IMG/VR virus record: IMGVR_UViG_3300034220_000029
Location: 20,354 to 84,353 of that record
Length of the DNA: 64,000 bases
Origin: a virus
Strand: one strand, 5' to 3'
Shown here: piece by piece, positions 47,701 through 56,875 of the stretch
Numbering within the stretch: position 1 is the first letter of the stretch
Layout of the letters: every line of letters starts with the position of its first letter
Program-made: the position numbers and the translations under genes
Notes under the pieces: generated by a model
Seen by the model: the letters and a program-made list of their open reading frames with translations, nothing else
Databases searched by the model: none
Told to the model about the DNA's origin: nothing

Positions 47701-48877
47701 GGCCCGTCTCAAGTTCCGCTACGACATGGGCCTGGAGACCTTCAAGACGTTCGAGGACGAGAAGGACCGCATCCAAAAGGCGCACATGCAGGACCGTGCG
47801 CTCATGCTTACCGCCGAGGCGGCCCAAGCAAAAGAGGGCATGGAGAAGATCAAGAAGGCCGCCGAGACAGCCAATCGGAAGAAGCCTGGCTCCGTCACCG
47901 ACGAGGCCGTCCAGAACAATCAGGAAGCCCTGCGCCTGAAGTTGACTGAGGCAAACGACGGGCTCAAGAAGCTTGCTGATGAGCAGGCCCGCTCGGACGA
48001 AGCGTCGATGCTGCGCAAGAGCAAGGACATCATCGCGACGACCCAGAGCGCCAAGGAGATGGTCGCCAACGCAGGGCTTGAGCTGGACGCGCTGCGGGGC
48101 CAGACCGCCGAGCGCATGCTGCTGAACGGCATGCTGGAGCGGGACGCTGCTATCGAGGAAGGTCGGCAGGTCGCCCGCAAGAAGTTCCTCGAGGAGGAGC
48201 TGAAGCTGTCCAAGGCCATCCGCGAATACCGCGAGTCTGGTGGCGACACTGAAAAGTTGATGCAGGCTGAGGACACCCTTGCAAACCTGCGCCTGGCCAA
48301 GCCCACCTATGTGAACGAAGCCGGCAAGCTCAAGGCTGACGAGTACGACGCGAAGAAGCTTGCAGACACGGCGCGCGAACTCCGCGGCGGCATCGCTGAC
48401 GCAATCATGCAGGGCGGCGCCGAGGGTGCGCTGTCGCTGCGCAAGGTCCTCGAGGACACGCTGATTCGCAAGCCGCTGAAGATCGCCCTTGAGGCGGCGT
48501 TCGACCCGATGTCCCAGATGCTGTCCAGCGCCGCAAGCAGCGTCGGCAGCAGCCTGTTCTCCGGCGTGATGGGTCTGTTCGGCGCCCGTGCCGGCGGCGG
48601 CCCGGTCTCCGAGGGCAACCGCTACCTGGTCGGCGAGAACGGTCCCGAGATCGTCGAGTTTGGCGCGGCCGGCAAGGTCCATAGCAACAACGAAAGCCAG
48701 CGCATGGCAGGCGCCCAGCAGGCCGGAGGCACGCAGATGAGCATTTCGATTTCGCCCACTATCCAGATTGACGCACGGACTGACAAAGCTCAGATCGAGG
48801 CGATCGTGATGGGCGCCATGATGCAGACCCAGAAGTCGACCTTTGAAGAGCTGAAGAAGCTGGGGATCACCCGCTAA
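44792..48877 (+). CDS. Tail tape measure protein
   Basis: 1361 residues, the longest gene. Typical features: long helical stretches, a hydrophobic region (SLAFAAGNALAAVSAGTLSA) around residue 690-750, MSISISPTIQIDA near the end, and GGGPVSEGNRYLVGENGPEI, a common C-terminal tape-measure signature. Residues about 155-260 hold 2.5 copies of a 42-residue tandem repeat (SASTVDARTLLGLP type). Length suggests a tail of around 200 nm by the usual 1.5 A per residue rule. GTG start at 44792. Confidence 0.9.
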   Translation: MEDLNIQLGGEPFERAMRPILESLKEFRALVVALDSTPTSRLTKEMQALKTGAISLTMDVEKALTGLPKILTQQVAAAASSAKTQMKEAGKVSAEAFADSAAMTMRAQRQRLQREYEQMVSMNAKFKPGVLENLKARGVDLGPNARGDAYSASLVSKSASTVDARTLLGLPARDEMKTTGAQIAAQLREGMVLESLRTKSASAVDPRMLLGLPGRDGMKTFGSQIAAQMREGVVSEGLRAKSASNIDPRTLLGLASDASNRSARSSMSAFMDAGLVPTQKMTSAQGALAESLRTTHSAARGLASGFNAMWLTWGQIGPLLAGAAISNAFVQAVKSGAQFEQSLAAIQFLGGESEQAVRSISEAALDLARNGPVGPLEIAAAFKTLSLAGLNAKEQLAAIKPVLNFSIAGEMDVNKAAESLAGISSAFGFDAKGFGAVGDVIAKSAAISMTSVESMTESFKQASTVAQLYGVTVQDVATSLVFLSQVGIKGTAAGTATRNMYNELMGSSKAARKVLQETLKIDVIDNATNSIKPLATILGDLSGALGKLDFKSQLAVLSKLGNERGLKALAADLAAFAKTAKDGGKDVATEFQRIQQLLNDAPGFAAEAAIGMGLTAQSQMKSVGATLQSSLIEAFQAMQPEILAVARTLREVFASDGFRTGLTEMISSIGSATRFLLEHIDVLKVVAAGYLLGKVASLAFAAGNALAAVSAGTLSAALSVAGVSAARASAGMALFSASMGPIALVITAATLAYLYFSDTTETASQKASKAVQEYSAATLEGYKKESARLQEQMDLRAQGIQGTYLAQIVEARATQTRLDNLYAEERAARSAETALLLVARARISGRIADTANPTAADVEALSRNDARILASQDREMTGSREEFKKREKISGARDTMLALAKKDSEQAAIAAKAARNATAGTGVYTPDSGGRGGGRGATAPFRDAKSGVDNVFEQYKIAAADSDRIAKAEEARLKFRYDMGLETFKTFEDEKDRIQKAHMQDRALMLTAEAAQAKEGMEKIKKAAETANRKKPGSVTDEAVQNNQEALRLKLTEANDGLKKLADEQARSDEASMLRKSKDIIATTQSAKEMVANAGLELDALRGQTAERMLLNGMLERDAAIEEGRQVARKKFLEEELKLSKAIREYRESGGDTEKLMQAEDTLANLRLAKPTYVNEAGKLKADEYDAKKLADTARELRGGIADAIMQGGAEGALSLRKVLEDTLIRKPLKIALEAAFDPMSQMLSSAASSVGSSLFSGVMGLFGARAGGGPVSEGNRYLVGENGPEIVEFGAAGKVHSNNESQRMAGAQQAGGTQMSISISPTIQIDARTDKAQIEAIVMGAMMQTQKSTFEELKKLGITR

Positions 48878-49500
48878 TGGCAGTCATCACTCTTCCTGAC
48901 GGGCTGCTGATCCAGCGCCTGACGATCGGCCAGCGCCGGTTTGACCTCGGCATGGAGAACCCCGACACCGGTGACACCTCGGTCCGGCTTCTGGGCCCGC
49001 CGCGCTGGACCCTTGCGTTCACCAGCGACCAGCAGATGGAGCCGCTGCAGGCCCGCACCTGGGAGTCCATGCTGCTGAGGCTGAGGGGCCGAGTGAACCT
49101 GCTTGAGGCCTGGGACCACGGCAAGCGCGCGCCCCTCGGGAGTATGCGCGGGACGATGATTCTGAGCGGGGCAGTCGCGGCCGGCGCCACCACTCTCACC
49201 ATCTCGACCAACTCGGCGCAGGCGGGCAAGACCCTTTTCGCGGGTGACTGGCTGCGGATCGGTTCGGGATTGGGCACGAGCCAGCTCGTGAAGGCAGTGG
49301 TTGACACCACAGCCGACATCAACGGCTCGGTTGTGGTGCAGATTGAACCGCCGCTGAGGACAGCGTTTTCTACCTCCACCCCAGTGGCGTGGGACAAGCC
49401 TACGACCTACTTCCGCATGAACCAGGCCGACAACGCCTGGGTGTACGAGAGGGCAGTGCAGGGCGGCTTCGCTTTCGATGGCCTTGAGGTTTGGAGGTAA
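48877..49500 (+). CDS. Distal tail-like minor tail protein (207 aa)
   Basis: Directly after the tape measure gene, with a beta-rich fold (TLPDGLLIQRLTIGQRRFDL at the start, ending AFDGLEVWR). This is the place of the distal tail protein that links tube and tip. The ATG at 48877 overlaps the upstream TAA. Confidence 0.65.
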   Translation: MAVITLPDGLLIQRLTIGQRRFDLGMENPDTGDTSVRLLGPPRWTLAFTSDQQMEPLQARTWESMLLRLRGRVNLLEAWDHGKRAPLGSMRGTMILSGAVAAGATTLTISTNSAQAGKTLFAGDWLRIGSGLGTSQLVKAVVDTTADINGSVVVQIEPPLRTAFSTSTPVAWDKPTTYFRMNQADNAWVYERAVQGGFAFDGLEVWR

Positions 49501-49503
49501 CCG

Positions 49504-50088
49504 ATGCTCACACCAGACGCACCCTTCGTAGCCCAAGCCGCCACCCGAGTCGTCGGCGCAATGTGGCTGGTGGAAACGTACTTCACTCAGGGCACCCAGT
49601 ATTGGACGAATTGGCCGGTCAGCGTGGACTGGAACGGGCACACCTACCTCGGGCTTGGGGAAATCGGCGCCGTTGGCTCCATGCAGGAGACAGAGTCGGG
49701 TGTGGACGGGAAGATGCTGCTTAGCCTCAGCCCGGTCAAAATTGAAATTCTATCCCTCGCGCTGGGGAACGTGGAGGGCTACCGCGGCAAGCCGGTCAAT
49801 GTGTATCTCTGGCCGGTTGACAGCACCTACCAACCTATCGGCACACCGGTACTCAGGTACTTCGGTGTGATGGACCAGGTGGGCGTGAAGCGCAACGGAT
49901 CGACCGGCATGATCGAGATGAGCTGCCTCCCCGCTGGGGCGAACTCCAAGCGCAGGTCGGCCGCCCTGAGGATGAACCACGTCCAGCAGCAACTTGTCCA
50001 TCCTGGCGATCGCGGCTTCGAGTACATCGAAGACCTGACAAACAACCCGCAGCTCTGGCTTTCAAAGGCCTTCCAGGCGCGCGTGTGA
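49504..50088 (+). CDS. Minor tail protein, DUF2163-like (194 aa)
   Basis: Begins LTPDAPFVAQAATRVVGAMW and includes WPVSVDWNGHTYLGLGEIGA and a C-terminal DRGFEYIEDLTNNPQLWLSK. This resembles DUF2163-type tail proteins found between distal tail and NlpC-like genes. It precedes the cysteine-peptidase-like gene, overlapping by 4 nt. Confidence 0.65.
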   Translation: MLTPDAPFVAQAATRVVGAMWLVETYFTQGTQYWTNWPVSVDWNGHTYLGLGEIGAVGSMQETESGVDGKMLLSLSPVKIEILSLALGNVEGYRGKPVNVYLWPVDSTYQPIGTPVLRYFGVMDQVGVKRNGSTGMIEMSCLPAGANSKRRSAALRMNHVQQQLVHPGDRGFEYIEDLTNNPQLWLSKAFQARV

Positions 50089-50498
50089 ACGGCGCTCAGC
50101 ATGTCCGCATGGATCGCGTGGTTGCCGAGGCGCTGGACCGTCCCTTCGACTGGGCTACCCACAACTGCTGCACCTTTGCCCGCGACGTGGTGCTGGCCAT
50201 TACCGGGGTTGACTACCTACCGTCCCTGGAGGGGGTCGACAGCGTCAGGTCGGCCATGAGGGCCGTGCAGCCCTACGGATCGCTCTCGGATGCGGTCACG
50301 AGCGTCCTCGGGGAGCCTGTACCTCCGGAGACGGCGCAGTACGGCGACATCCTGCTCGTCCCAGATACCGAGGGGGTGGGGGATTCCATTGGGGTGTGCG
50401 TCGGCCCCAGTGTCCTTGTGCCAGGCAAACAAGGTCTGGTGCGCGCGCCAATCTCCAGGGCGACGCAAGCCTGGAGATTGCCTGTTGCCGGTTCGTAA
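50085..50498 (+). CDS. DUF6950 / NlpC-P60-like tail protein (137 aa)
   Basis: Has RPFDWATHNCCTFARDVVLA, a short helix carrying the likely catalytic cysteine, then YGDILLVPDTEGVGDSIGVC. This matches the NlpC/P60-like DUF6950 tail proteins that open peptidoglycan during infection. It lies before the tail-tip protein, overlapping it by 14 nt. GTG start at 50085. Confidence 0.7.
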   Translation: MNGAQHVRMDRVVAEALDRPFDWATHNCCTFARDVVLAITGVDYLPSLEGVDSVRSAMRAVQPYGSLSDAVTSVLGEPVPPETAQYGDILLVPDTEGVGDSIGVCVGPSVLVPGKQGLVRAPISRATQAWRLPVAGS

Positions 50499-53400
50499 GC
50501 TACTCGTCGGTTTTGTGCTCGCGCTGGTCGCGGGCTCTGCCGCGGCCGATCCGGTTTCCATCATTGCTGCCATCGGCGCCTCTATCGGGGGCGTCACCGG
50601 CGCGGCGATGATCATGTATGCGGGCGTGATCGCGACGGGCTTGAGCATCGCCGCGACCCTTGCCTATTCTGCTTACGGCAACTCGGCCGCCAAACGCCAG
50701 CAGCGCGCCGCCGCGGACCGCGCGAGGTCTGCCGCCGAGGCCGGCCGCTTGGAGTACAACGCCGGTCTGCAGGACCGGATGACCACCAACCTCAGCGGCT
50801 CGCTGCCGCAGAGGACGGTGTATGGCACAGCCTTTGTGGGCGGCGGAATCGTTGCGATGTTCACGAGTAACCGGGACGAGACCCCCGGTGGGCACCTTTT
50901 CGCGCACCAGGAAAACGACAAGAGCGTCGACGCCCTGAAGCACCTCGTCGTAGTTTTCGCGGCCCACGAGTGCCAGGCTTTGGGCGAGATCATGCTTGAC
51001 GGGTCACCGCTGGGCCCGCTTGATTCCAACGGCTACCCAATCTCAGGGGTCTTCGCAGAGCCTGTCTACGCGCAGTACACGCACTCGGGCCCCATGGACG
51101 GCGTGGGGCGCCTCTATCTGCCGGCGAGCCCGGCTGTAGCTTCTATCGTGAGCTTCACGCTGCGCGCGGAGTTTTACTCCCCGGGCAACGACATGGTGCA
51201 GGGGTCGACGAGCTACAGCGAGTCCCCCATCGATGCGACTTTCATGGGTGACTACGTGCAGTTCCCAACGGGGTACGCCACCGCACCCTACGGGTACGTG
51301 GGCTGGACCGTGAGGGTCACCTACAACTACCAGGTGGCCAGCGCCCGGGTGCGGGTGATCAAACACCTCGGTGGACCGACGGACCCGGCTGACCCCTACT
51401 TGATGAGCATCGTGCCGTCCAAGTGGACCTCGGCACACGTCCTTCGGGGGTACTCCTACATCGTCCTGACGCTGGACGTCAATGAGCCTCGCTTCCAGGG
51501 GGGCCCACCCGGGATCACTTGCCAAGTCGCCGGTAAGAAGGTTTACGACCCGCGCAACGGCCTCACCGTCTATTCCGAGAACAACGCTCTTTGCGTGGCC
51601 GACTTTCTGCAGTCGAAGATGTGGCGCGCCAACTCTCGAATCGCGGTCCTCACGGCCGACCTGATCGCTTCTGCCAACGTCTGCGACCAAGATGTCGGCG
51701 GTGGCGTGAAGCGCTACAGGTGCAACGGCTCCTTCTCAGCGGATGAGGGCCCTGAAAATGTGCTCGAGTCGCTCGTCACCTCGATGGCTGGCTTCGCCTT
51801 TGTTGCGGGCGGCTGGCGGATTCTCGCGGGCGCGTGGACCACCCCAGTAGCGACCCTCGAGCTGGATGAGACCGACGGCAGCGTCGAGATCACCCAGGTG
51901 AGTGCTCAATGGTCCGACATCTTCAACGGCGTCAAGGGCAACTACGTTCCGCGCAACACCGCGTCGGCAACGGACATCAAGCCCTACCAGAACACTGTCT
52001 TCGTGGCCGCCGACGGGGAAGAGCTTTGGTCCGATATGTCGATGCCCTACACCGACACGCTGCAGGGCTGCCATGACCTTGCTCGAATCTTCACTGAGCG
52101 TTCGCGCAACGGCATGACACTGCGGTGGCCAGCCAGCATGAAGTATTGGGGCCTCCAGCCTGGAGACCGGGTCTACGTCAACCACGCCGACTTCGGTTTG
52201 ACGGTGAAGACCTTCCGCGTCACCGACTGGGAGTTCAGCCTGAACTCTCCGGTGACCCTGACGCTGCAAGAAGACACCGCGCTGAGCTGGGACAGGGCAG
52301 ATGCCGTCGTGGCCGACCAGGCGCCGAATACCGACCTCCCTGACCCGTACACCTTGCCTGCAGTTGAAGGCCTGACAGCGTCGAGCGGCACCAGTGAGCT
52401 CGTGCTGCTCGGCGACGGAACCATCGTGCCGACGATCCACCTGACTTGGACACCCCTGCTCTCCGGGCAGATCATGTCGCAGGGCTGGGTGGAGGTGCAA
52501 TCGAGGCTTGACAATGGCGCCCCAGATGCCGCTATCCAGGCCCAGCGGCTGCCCGGAGACCAGGTGGGCACAGTGCTCTCCGGTTATGCCGAGGGGCAGA
52601 TCGTGCTGTCACGCGTTAGGTATCGCAATACGCTGGCGCTGGGTGCCTGGTCCGTTCTGTCGCACGCTGTACTGGGCAAGACCGAACCACCGCCCTCGGT
52701 ACAGTCATTCACCGTGCGCAACGGCGTACTCTCATGGCCAGAGGTCGTTGCCCTGGACCTCGCAGGCTACGAGATTCGCTTCAACTACGCGATCAACGAT
52801 ACCTGGGGCACGGGTACGCCTCTGCACACGGGCCTGATCACTTCGTCCCCGTGGTCGCCTTCGATCTTCCCCCCGGGGCAGGTGACCCTGATGATCCGGG
52901 CGCGGGACAACACCGGCAACTACAGCCTCGTCTCAGCGGTGATTTACGTCAACCTCGGTGATGTGATCGAGGACAACCTGATCCTCTCGATTGACGAAAA
53001 AGCTCTCGGCTTTCCCGGCATCAAAACAAACTCCACAGTTGTTAGCGGAGACCTTATCGCCGACGACTCCGGTGACCTGAACTGGGGCCTCGACGAGGGC
53101 AACTTCTGGAGCCCAGTCGGCGCCGGCATGTACTGGCCTGGCGCCACGTTCGATTCGTTGAGGTACGAGACTTTCGTCTCGGTGACGTCTATCGAGGCCG
53201 GCTCGCGCATGACGCTTGAGTTCGAGGTGACTGGCCAGGCCTATTCGATCGACTACCGCTACGACCCCCCGGCAGCCTATTACGGACTCGACGGAGCCGC
53301 GTTCTGGGGCGCAGACGCCTTGAGCTTCTGGCCCGGCCTCACCCCCTGGGTGGCATGGCCCGGCGCACTGCCAGCGGTGGATGTGGGTCGGATCGAACTG

Positions 53401-53709
53401 CGGGTAACAACGCAAGCGGGCGCCGTTCGTGGGCGCGTCGAAGAACTCATCATCAAGTTCGATGTCGAGGACGAGGAAGAAAACATCGACGACGTCGTGA
53501 TCAGCCCGCTCGGCACACGGCTGACGCTTGCACGCGCCTATCGCGAGATCAAAAACATCCAGCTCACCCTCCAGTCCGGGGGCGGGACCGCCGTGACCGC
53601 GCAGTGGGTGGACAAGCTTTCGACAGGGCCATTGATCATTTGTAAGGACAGTGCCGGTACGCAAGTAGCCGGAGTTTTGGATGCCCGTGTACAGGGCGTG
53701 AAAGGATAA
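50485..53709 (+). CDS. Central tail tip / host specificity protein J-like (1074 aa)
   Basis: A TTG at 50485, with GGAG about 9 nt upstream, gives an N-terminus PVRKLLVGFVLALVAGSAAA, a signal-like hydrophobic segment followed by a second one (SIIAAIGASIGGVTGAAMIM). The core has SGSLPQRTVYGTAFVGGGIV, a common opening of J-like tip proteins, then fibronectin-like and beta-rich regions. It forms the tail tip and contacts the host. The in-frame upstream region that overlaps the previous gene is rejected. Confidence 0.8.
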   Translation: MPVRKLLVGFVLALVAGSAAADPVSIIAAIGASIGGVTGAAMIMYAGVIATGLSIAATLAYSAYGNSAAKRQQRAAADRARSAAEAGRLEYNAGLQDRMTTNLSGSLPQRTVYGTAFVGGGIVAMFTSNRDETPGGHLFAHQENDKSVDALKHLVVVFAAHECQALGEIMLDGSPLGPLDSNGYPISGVFAEPVYAQYTHSGPMDGVGRLYLPASPAVASIVSFTLRAEFYSPGNDMVQGSTSYSESPIDATFMGDYVQFPTGYATAPYGYVGWTVRVTYNYQVASARVRVIKHLGGPTDPADPYLMSIVPSKWTSAHVLRGYSYIVLTLDVNEPRFQGGPPGITCQVAGKKVYDPRNGLTVYSENNALCVADFLQSKMWRANSRIAVLTADLIASANVCDQDVGGGVKRYRCNGSFSADEGPENVLESLVTSMAGFAFVAGGWRILAGAWTTPVATLELDETDGSVEITQVSAQWSDIFNGVKGNYVPRNTASATDIKPYQNTVFVAADGEELWSDMSMPYTDTLQGCHDLARIFTERSRNGMTLRWPASMKYWGLQPGDRVYVNHADFGLTVKTFRVTDWEFSLNSPVTLTLQEDTALSWDRADAVVADQAPNTDLPDPYTLPAVEGLTASSGTSELVLLGDGTIVPTIHLTWTPLLSGQIMSQGWVEVQSRLDNGAPDAAIQAQRLPGDQVGTVLSGYAEGQIVLSRVRYRNTLALGAWSVLSHAVLGKTEPPPSVQSFTVRNGVLSWPEVVALDLAGYEIRFNYAINDTWGTGTPLHTGLITSSPWSPSIFPPGQVTLMIRARDNTGNYSLVSAVIYVNLGDVIEDNLILSIDEKALGFPGIKTNSTVVSGDLIADDSGDLNWGLDEGNFWSPVGAGMYWPGATFDSLRYETFVSVTSIEAGSRMTLEFEVTGQAYSIDYRYDPPAAYYGLDGAAFWGADALSFWPGLTPWVAWPGALPAVDVGRIELRVTTQAGAVRGRVEELIIKFDVEDEEENIDDVVISPLGTRLTLARAYREIKNIQLTLQSGGGTAVTAQWVDKLSTGPLIICKDSAGTQVAGVLDARVQGVKG

Positions 53710-53714
53710 TAAGA

Positions 53715-54461
53715 ATGTCAGCTACGCTACCTCCAGCCAGCCGAGTCATCGACCCAGCACAGACCAACGCCCAGCAGAAGCTGGACTTTGAGGCTTTCCT
53801 GAAGTTCCTGGCCGAGCGTCAGAACTCGGTGACCACCACGGGCACCAGCACAGCCTACCTCGCAGTGCCAGACCCCGCGGTCAGCAGCTACGGCGCGAAC
53901 CACGGGCTGTACGTGAATTTCCACGCAGCTTGTGGGGTGGCGCCGACTCTGCAGATCAACGGTATCGCTACACCGCCACAACTGGTGAAGCAGAACGCTG
54001 CCGGCGCCTATGTCAACCTTGAGGCGGGCGACATCCCGATCAATCACCGGGCCTACGTGCTCGGGTTGAGCGCGACCCAGTACCTGGTGACTGACCTGCC
54101 GAGCGCGCGCGTCAACACTAACAACTCCTACACGAAGAATCAAGCGGTCACCGCGTCGCCGCTGACAAGTGGCGCCAGCATCGCGACGAACGCTGCGCTC
54201 TCGAACAACTTCCGGATCACGCTGGCGCACAACGCGACCCTTGCCAACCCGACTGGACTCGTCGATGGGATGGTGCTGAACTTCCGGATCAAGCAAGACG
54301 CAACAGGCACGCGGACCCTTGCCTATGGCACGAAGTTCAAGTGGGCTGGCGGCGCGGCGCCAGTGCTGTCTACCGCCGCAAACGCGGTGGACTTCATGAG
54401 CTGCTATTACGACGGCACCGATGACGTGCTGGCGTGCAGCTTGGCCAAAGGGTTTGCCTGA
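53715..54461 (+). CDS. Tail fibre-like protein (248 aa)
   Basis: Begins SATLPPASRVIDPAQTNAQQ and contains YLVTDLPSARVNTNNSYTKN, a beta-rich, threonine/asparagine-rich layout usual in fibres. It ends immediately before the glycine-rich adhesin gene (TGATG junction). Probably a fibre or its base. Confidence 0.65.
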   Translation: MSATLPPASRVIDPAQTNAQQKLDFEAFLKFLAERQNSVTTTGTSTAYLAVPDPAVSSYGANHGLYVNFHAACGVAPTLQINGIATPPQLVKQNAAGAYVNLEAGDIPINHRAYVLGLSATQYLVTDLPSARVNTNNSYTKNQAVTASPLTSGASIATNAALSNNFRITLAHNATLANPTGLVDGMVLNFRIKQDATGTRTLAYGTKFKWAGGAAPVLSTAANAVDFMSCYYDGTDDVLACSLAKGFA

Positions 54462-55312
54462 TGTTTACCTGCGGGCCTGCCTTGATGGTCTCTGGACCGG
54501 GCTTGTTCACATTTGTGCTGACGCCGGCCAACGGGGTCAACCTGCGGACGGCCGCGATCGCGGCGGGGTGGGACACCACTTCCGCAGTGCGCGCCGTGCT
54601 GAACGGGGCGATCGGCTCCGCTAGCACGGGCACCCCTGCGTTGACCGTCAACGGGGCCTTCCCGGCCGGTGTCACCCTCGTCAACAACGGCACGATTACC
54701 GGCCGCTTCGGCGCAACCGGCAGCACCGGCAGCACCGGCAGCACCGGCACTCACGGCGCGCCGGGCGGCGGCGGGGCAGGTAGCTCAGCAAGCTCTGGCG
54801 CGGGCGGTGGAAGCGGCGGCCCTGCGGGCAACGGCGGGACCGGCGGGACCGGCGGGACAGGGGGCGCGGGAGGCCTTGCACTGAGCGTCTCAGTCGCGGT
54901 AGCTATCGAGAATCTCGGAACGATTGCTGGGGGCGCTGCTGGTGCGGCCGGCTCTGGCGGCTCTGGTGGTTCTCCAGGCGTTCCATCTGGCGGCGGCGGG
55001 GGTGCCGGTGGCGGAGACGGAAAGTCCAATACCGGTGGCTCTGGCGGCCAGGGCTACAGCGTTTCGGGCGGCGGGCCCTATGCGGGCAGCTCGGGCACCA
55101 ACGGCACGACCGGGGGTACCGGCGGCGGTCCTGGTGGTGCTGGCGGCGCCGGCACTGGCGCCGGCGGCGGTCCTGGCGGTTCAGGCGGCAGCGGCGCCTC
55201 AACAGGTGCGACGGGTGCAGCAGGGTCAGCGGGAAGCCTGGGCGGGGCAGTCACCGGCAACAGCAATATCACATGGATTAACACAGGAACCCGAACAGGA
55301 GCAATCACATGA
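54461..55312 (+). CDS. Glycine-rich adhesin-like tail fibre protein (283 aa)
   Basis: The ATG at 54461 is in the TGATG junction. After NGVNLRTAAIAAGWDTTSAV and LTVNGAFPAGVTLVNNGTIT, the protein is a long series of glycine-rich segments (GGTGGTGGTGGAGG, GGPGGAGGAGTGAGGGPGGS), reminiscent of gp38-type adhesins with polyglycine-II layers. It probably recognises the host surface. The gene has 9-bp tandem repeats at 54719-54748 and 54832-54858 that could change length by slippage. Confidence 0.7.
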   Translation: MFTCGPALMVSGPGLFTFVLTPANGVNLRTAAIAAGWDTTSAVRAVLNGAIGSASTGTPALTVNGAFPAGVTLVNNGTITGRFGATGSTGSTGSTGTHGAPGGGGAGSSASSGAGGGSGGPAGNGGTGGTGGTGGAGGLALSVSVAVAIENLGTIAGGAAGAAGSGGSGGSPGVPSGGGGGAGGGDGKSNTGGSGGQGYSVSGGGPYAGSSGTNGTTGGTGGGPGGAGGAGTGAGGGPGGSGGSGASTGATGAAGSAGSLGGAVTGNSNITWINTGTRTGAIT

Positions 55313-55668
55313 TCAAGTACAAAATTATCGAAGTCCACGAGGGCCAGCACTCCATCGTCGTTCGCTATTACACCGACAAGGTCTCGGAGAAGCACCTCTC
55401 CGTGCAAGAAGACGAACACGGCAAAGTCCTCAGGGGACGCACCGATTTCAATATCGATCTGCCACACCCGGCGCCACAGGGCGCGGACTTGAAGAAGCTG
55501 ATCCTGGCGCATGCGCCGGTGAAATGGCTTGAGCTGCAGGAGCTTGTCTTGGACCCAGACACCGACACCAGTTTGGCGGAGCTGAAGGCGAAGATTGGCT
55601 TCGAGATCGAGGCCGAGATTCCAGCACCTGCTGGCCAGGTAATCGCGCTGGAGAGTGTGACGGTATGA
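55309..55668 (+). CDS. Hypothetical fibre-region protein (119 aa)
   Basis: A beta/alpha protein starting IKYKIIEVHEGQHSIVVRYY, coupled by ATGA to the adhesin and the next gene. It could be a fibre assembly chaperone by position, but no motif proves it. Confidence 0.6.
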   Translation: MIKYKIIEVHEGQHSIVVRYYTDKVSEKHLSVQEDEHGKVLRGRTDFNIDLPHPAPQGADLKKLILAHAPVKWLELQELVLDPDTDTSLAELKAKIGFEIEAEIPAPAGQVIALESVTV

Positions 55669-56192
55669 GCCTCGAATTCACCAGGCTGCAGGTGCCGGGC
55701 CTGCAGGTGTACGAGGCCTCCGGTGTGCTCGGCGACACCTACTTCCTCTCGCTGGGGAAAGACACGCCCCAAGCCGAGGTGGCCAACGTGATCGTGTACC
55801 TTGAGGGCCAGGTGGCCCTGAGCCGCACCGAGGGCTCGTTGAGCCCGCAGCACGTTCCTGACCAGGTCCGCGGTGCGGGAGATGTCAGCGTGGAGAAACT
55901 GATCGCGCTGATCCCTGCGGGGAAGCTGAGGTTCGAGGTGGTGACCCCGACCTTCAGGTACTACTGCCTCACCGACCCGCAGCGGCGGCCGCTCGGGGCG
56001 TTTGTGCACCGGCTCGCCCCAGGCGACGAGCACGCTTTTGCCATCGGGCGTCGTCTCTTCGTTGCGGAGGGCTCTGTGGTCGTGCAGGGCGTGACCTACG
56101 AGGCGCCGCTGCATGTCGCGCTTGAATCCGCGGGCTCAACGATCGAAGCCGTCACCGCCGCCACCATTGTCGACATGGAGTTGCTCACATGA
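55665..56192 (+). CDS. Hypothetical protein in the fibre region (175 aa)
   Basis: A beta-rich protein with IPAGKLRFEVVTPTFRYYCL, LGAFVHRLAPGDEHAFAIGR and RRLFVAEGSVVVQGV, a pattern compatible with a cupin-like barrel. It precedes two better cupin candidates. Function unknown. Confidence 0.6.
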   Translation: MSLEFTRLQVPGLQVYEASGVLGDTYFLSLGKDTPQAEVANVIVYLEGQVALSRTEGSLSPQHVPDQVRGAGDVSVEKLIALIPAGKLRFEVVTPTFRYYCLTDPQRRPLGAFVHRLAPGDEHAFAIGRRLFVAEGSVVVQGVTYEAPLHVALESAGSTIEAVTAATIVDMELLT

Positions 56193-56875
56193 TTCTCATT
56201 CTGTGGCTGCTTGAGAAGCTCGGTCGAAAGTTCGCTCTGGTGGACTTTTACGGCGACGTGCAGCAGTATCGTTACTTCGTTTTTTACCGCGAGGATCACT
56301 TCGACTCGCGTTGGATCGCGAAGCTGCCGAACCTGCTGATCCACGAGTACCCGGGCGAGCCCGGTGGGTGGGGACCAGACGGACCGACACCACACTCGCA
56401 CCCGTGGAACTCGCTTGGCGTGCTGGTGCGCGGCTGGTACAAGGAGGTCATCAACGAGGTTGAGACGCGCGTCACGAAAGCCTTTGGCGCATCGTACGTG
56501 CCGCACACCTCGCACCACCGGCTTGCCAGTGTCGAGCCGGGAACGATCTCCCTGTTCTTCCATGGCTTCAGGCAGAAGGAGTGGGAACTGCACGGCTACG
56601 AATGCCCAGTGATCTGCGACGAGTGCAAGGAGCTCAACGGCGGCGTCTGCATGACCGAGGCCGGCGCCAAACCGTTCAACGCGCAGATGGACTCGAAGGT
56701 GGGTGTGAAGGGCTGGAGGACCATGAAGCTGATCAAGGTCGACAGCGGCTTCAAGGCGCTGCTGGCAGACCGCAAAGAAGCGCTGAAGCGTATGGGGGTC
56801 CAAACTCCCGCCACTTCAAAAGAAAAGCTGAGGATCGGGAACATGAAGAAACTGAAGGAGAAGGCCCGTGCTTAA
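56189..56875 (+). CDS. Cupin-like protein A (228 aa)
   Basis: Contains PHSHPWNSLGVLVRGWYKEV and then PGTISLFFHGF with further histidines, matching the two conserved cupin motifs that bind metal, and a later cysteine cluster CPVICDECKELNGGVC. It has the same layout as the next gene, so the two look like paralogues. Their role in a phage lysis/tail region is unknown; sugar or metal binding is possible. Confidence 0.6.
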   Translation: MILILWLLEKLGRKFALVDFYGDVQQYRYFVFYREDHFDSRWIAKLPNLLIHEYPGEPGGWGPDGPTPHSHPWNSLGVLVRGWYKEVINEVETRVTKAFGASYVPHTSHHRLASVEPGTISLFFHGFRQKEWELHGYECPVICDECKELNGGVCMTEAGAKPFNAQMDSKVGVKGWRTMKLIKVDSGFKALLADRKEALKRMGVQTPATSKEKLRIGNMKKLKEKARA

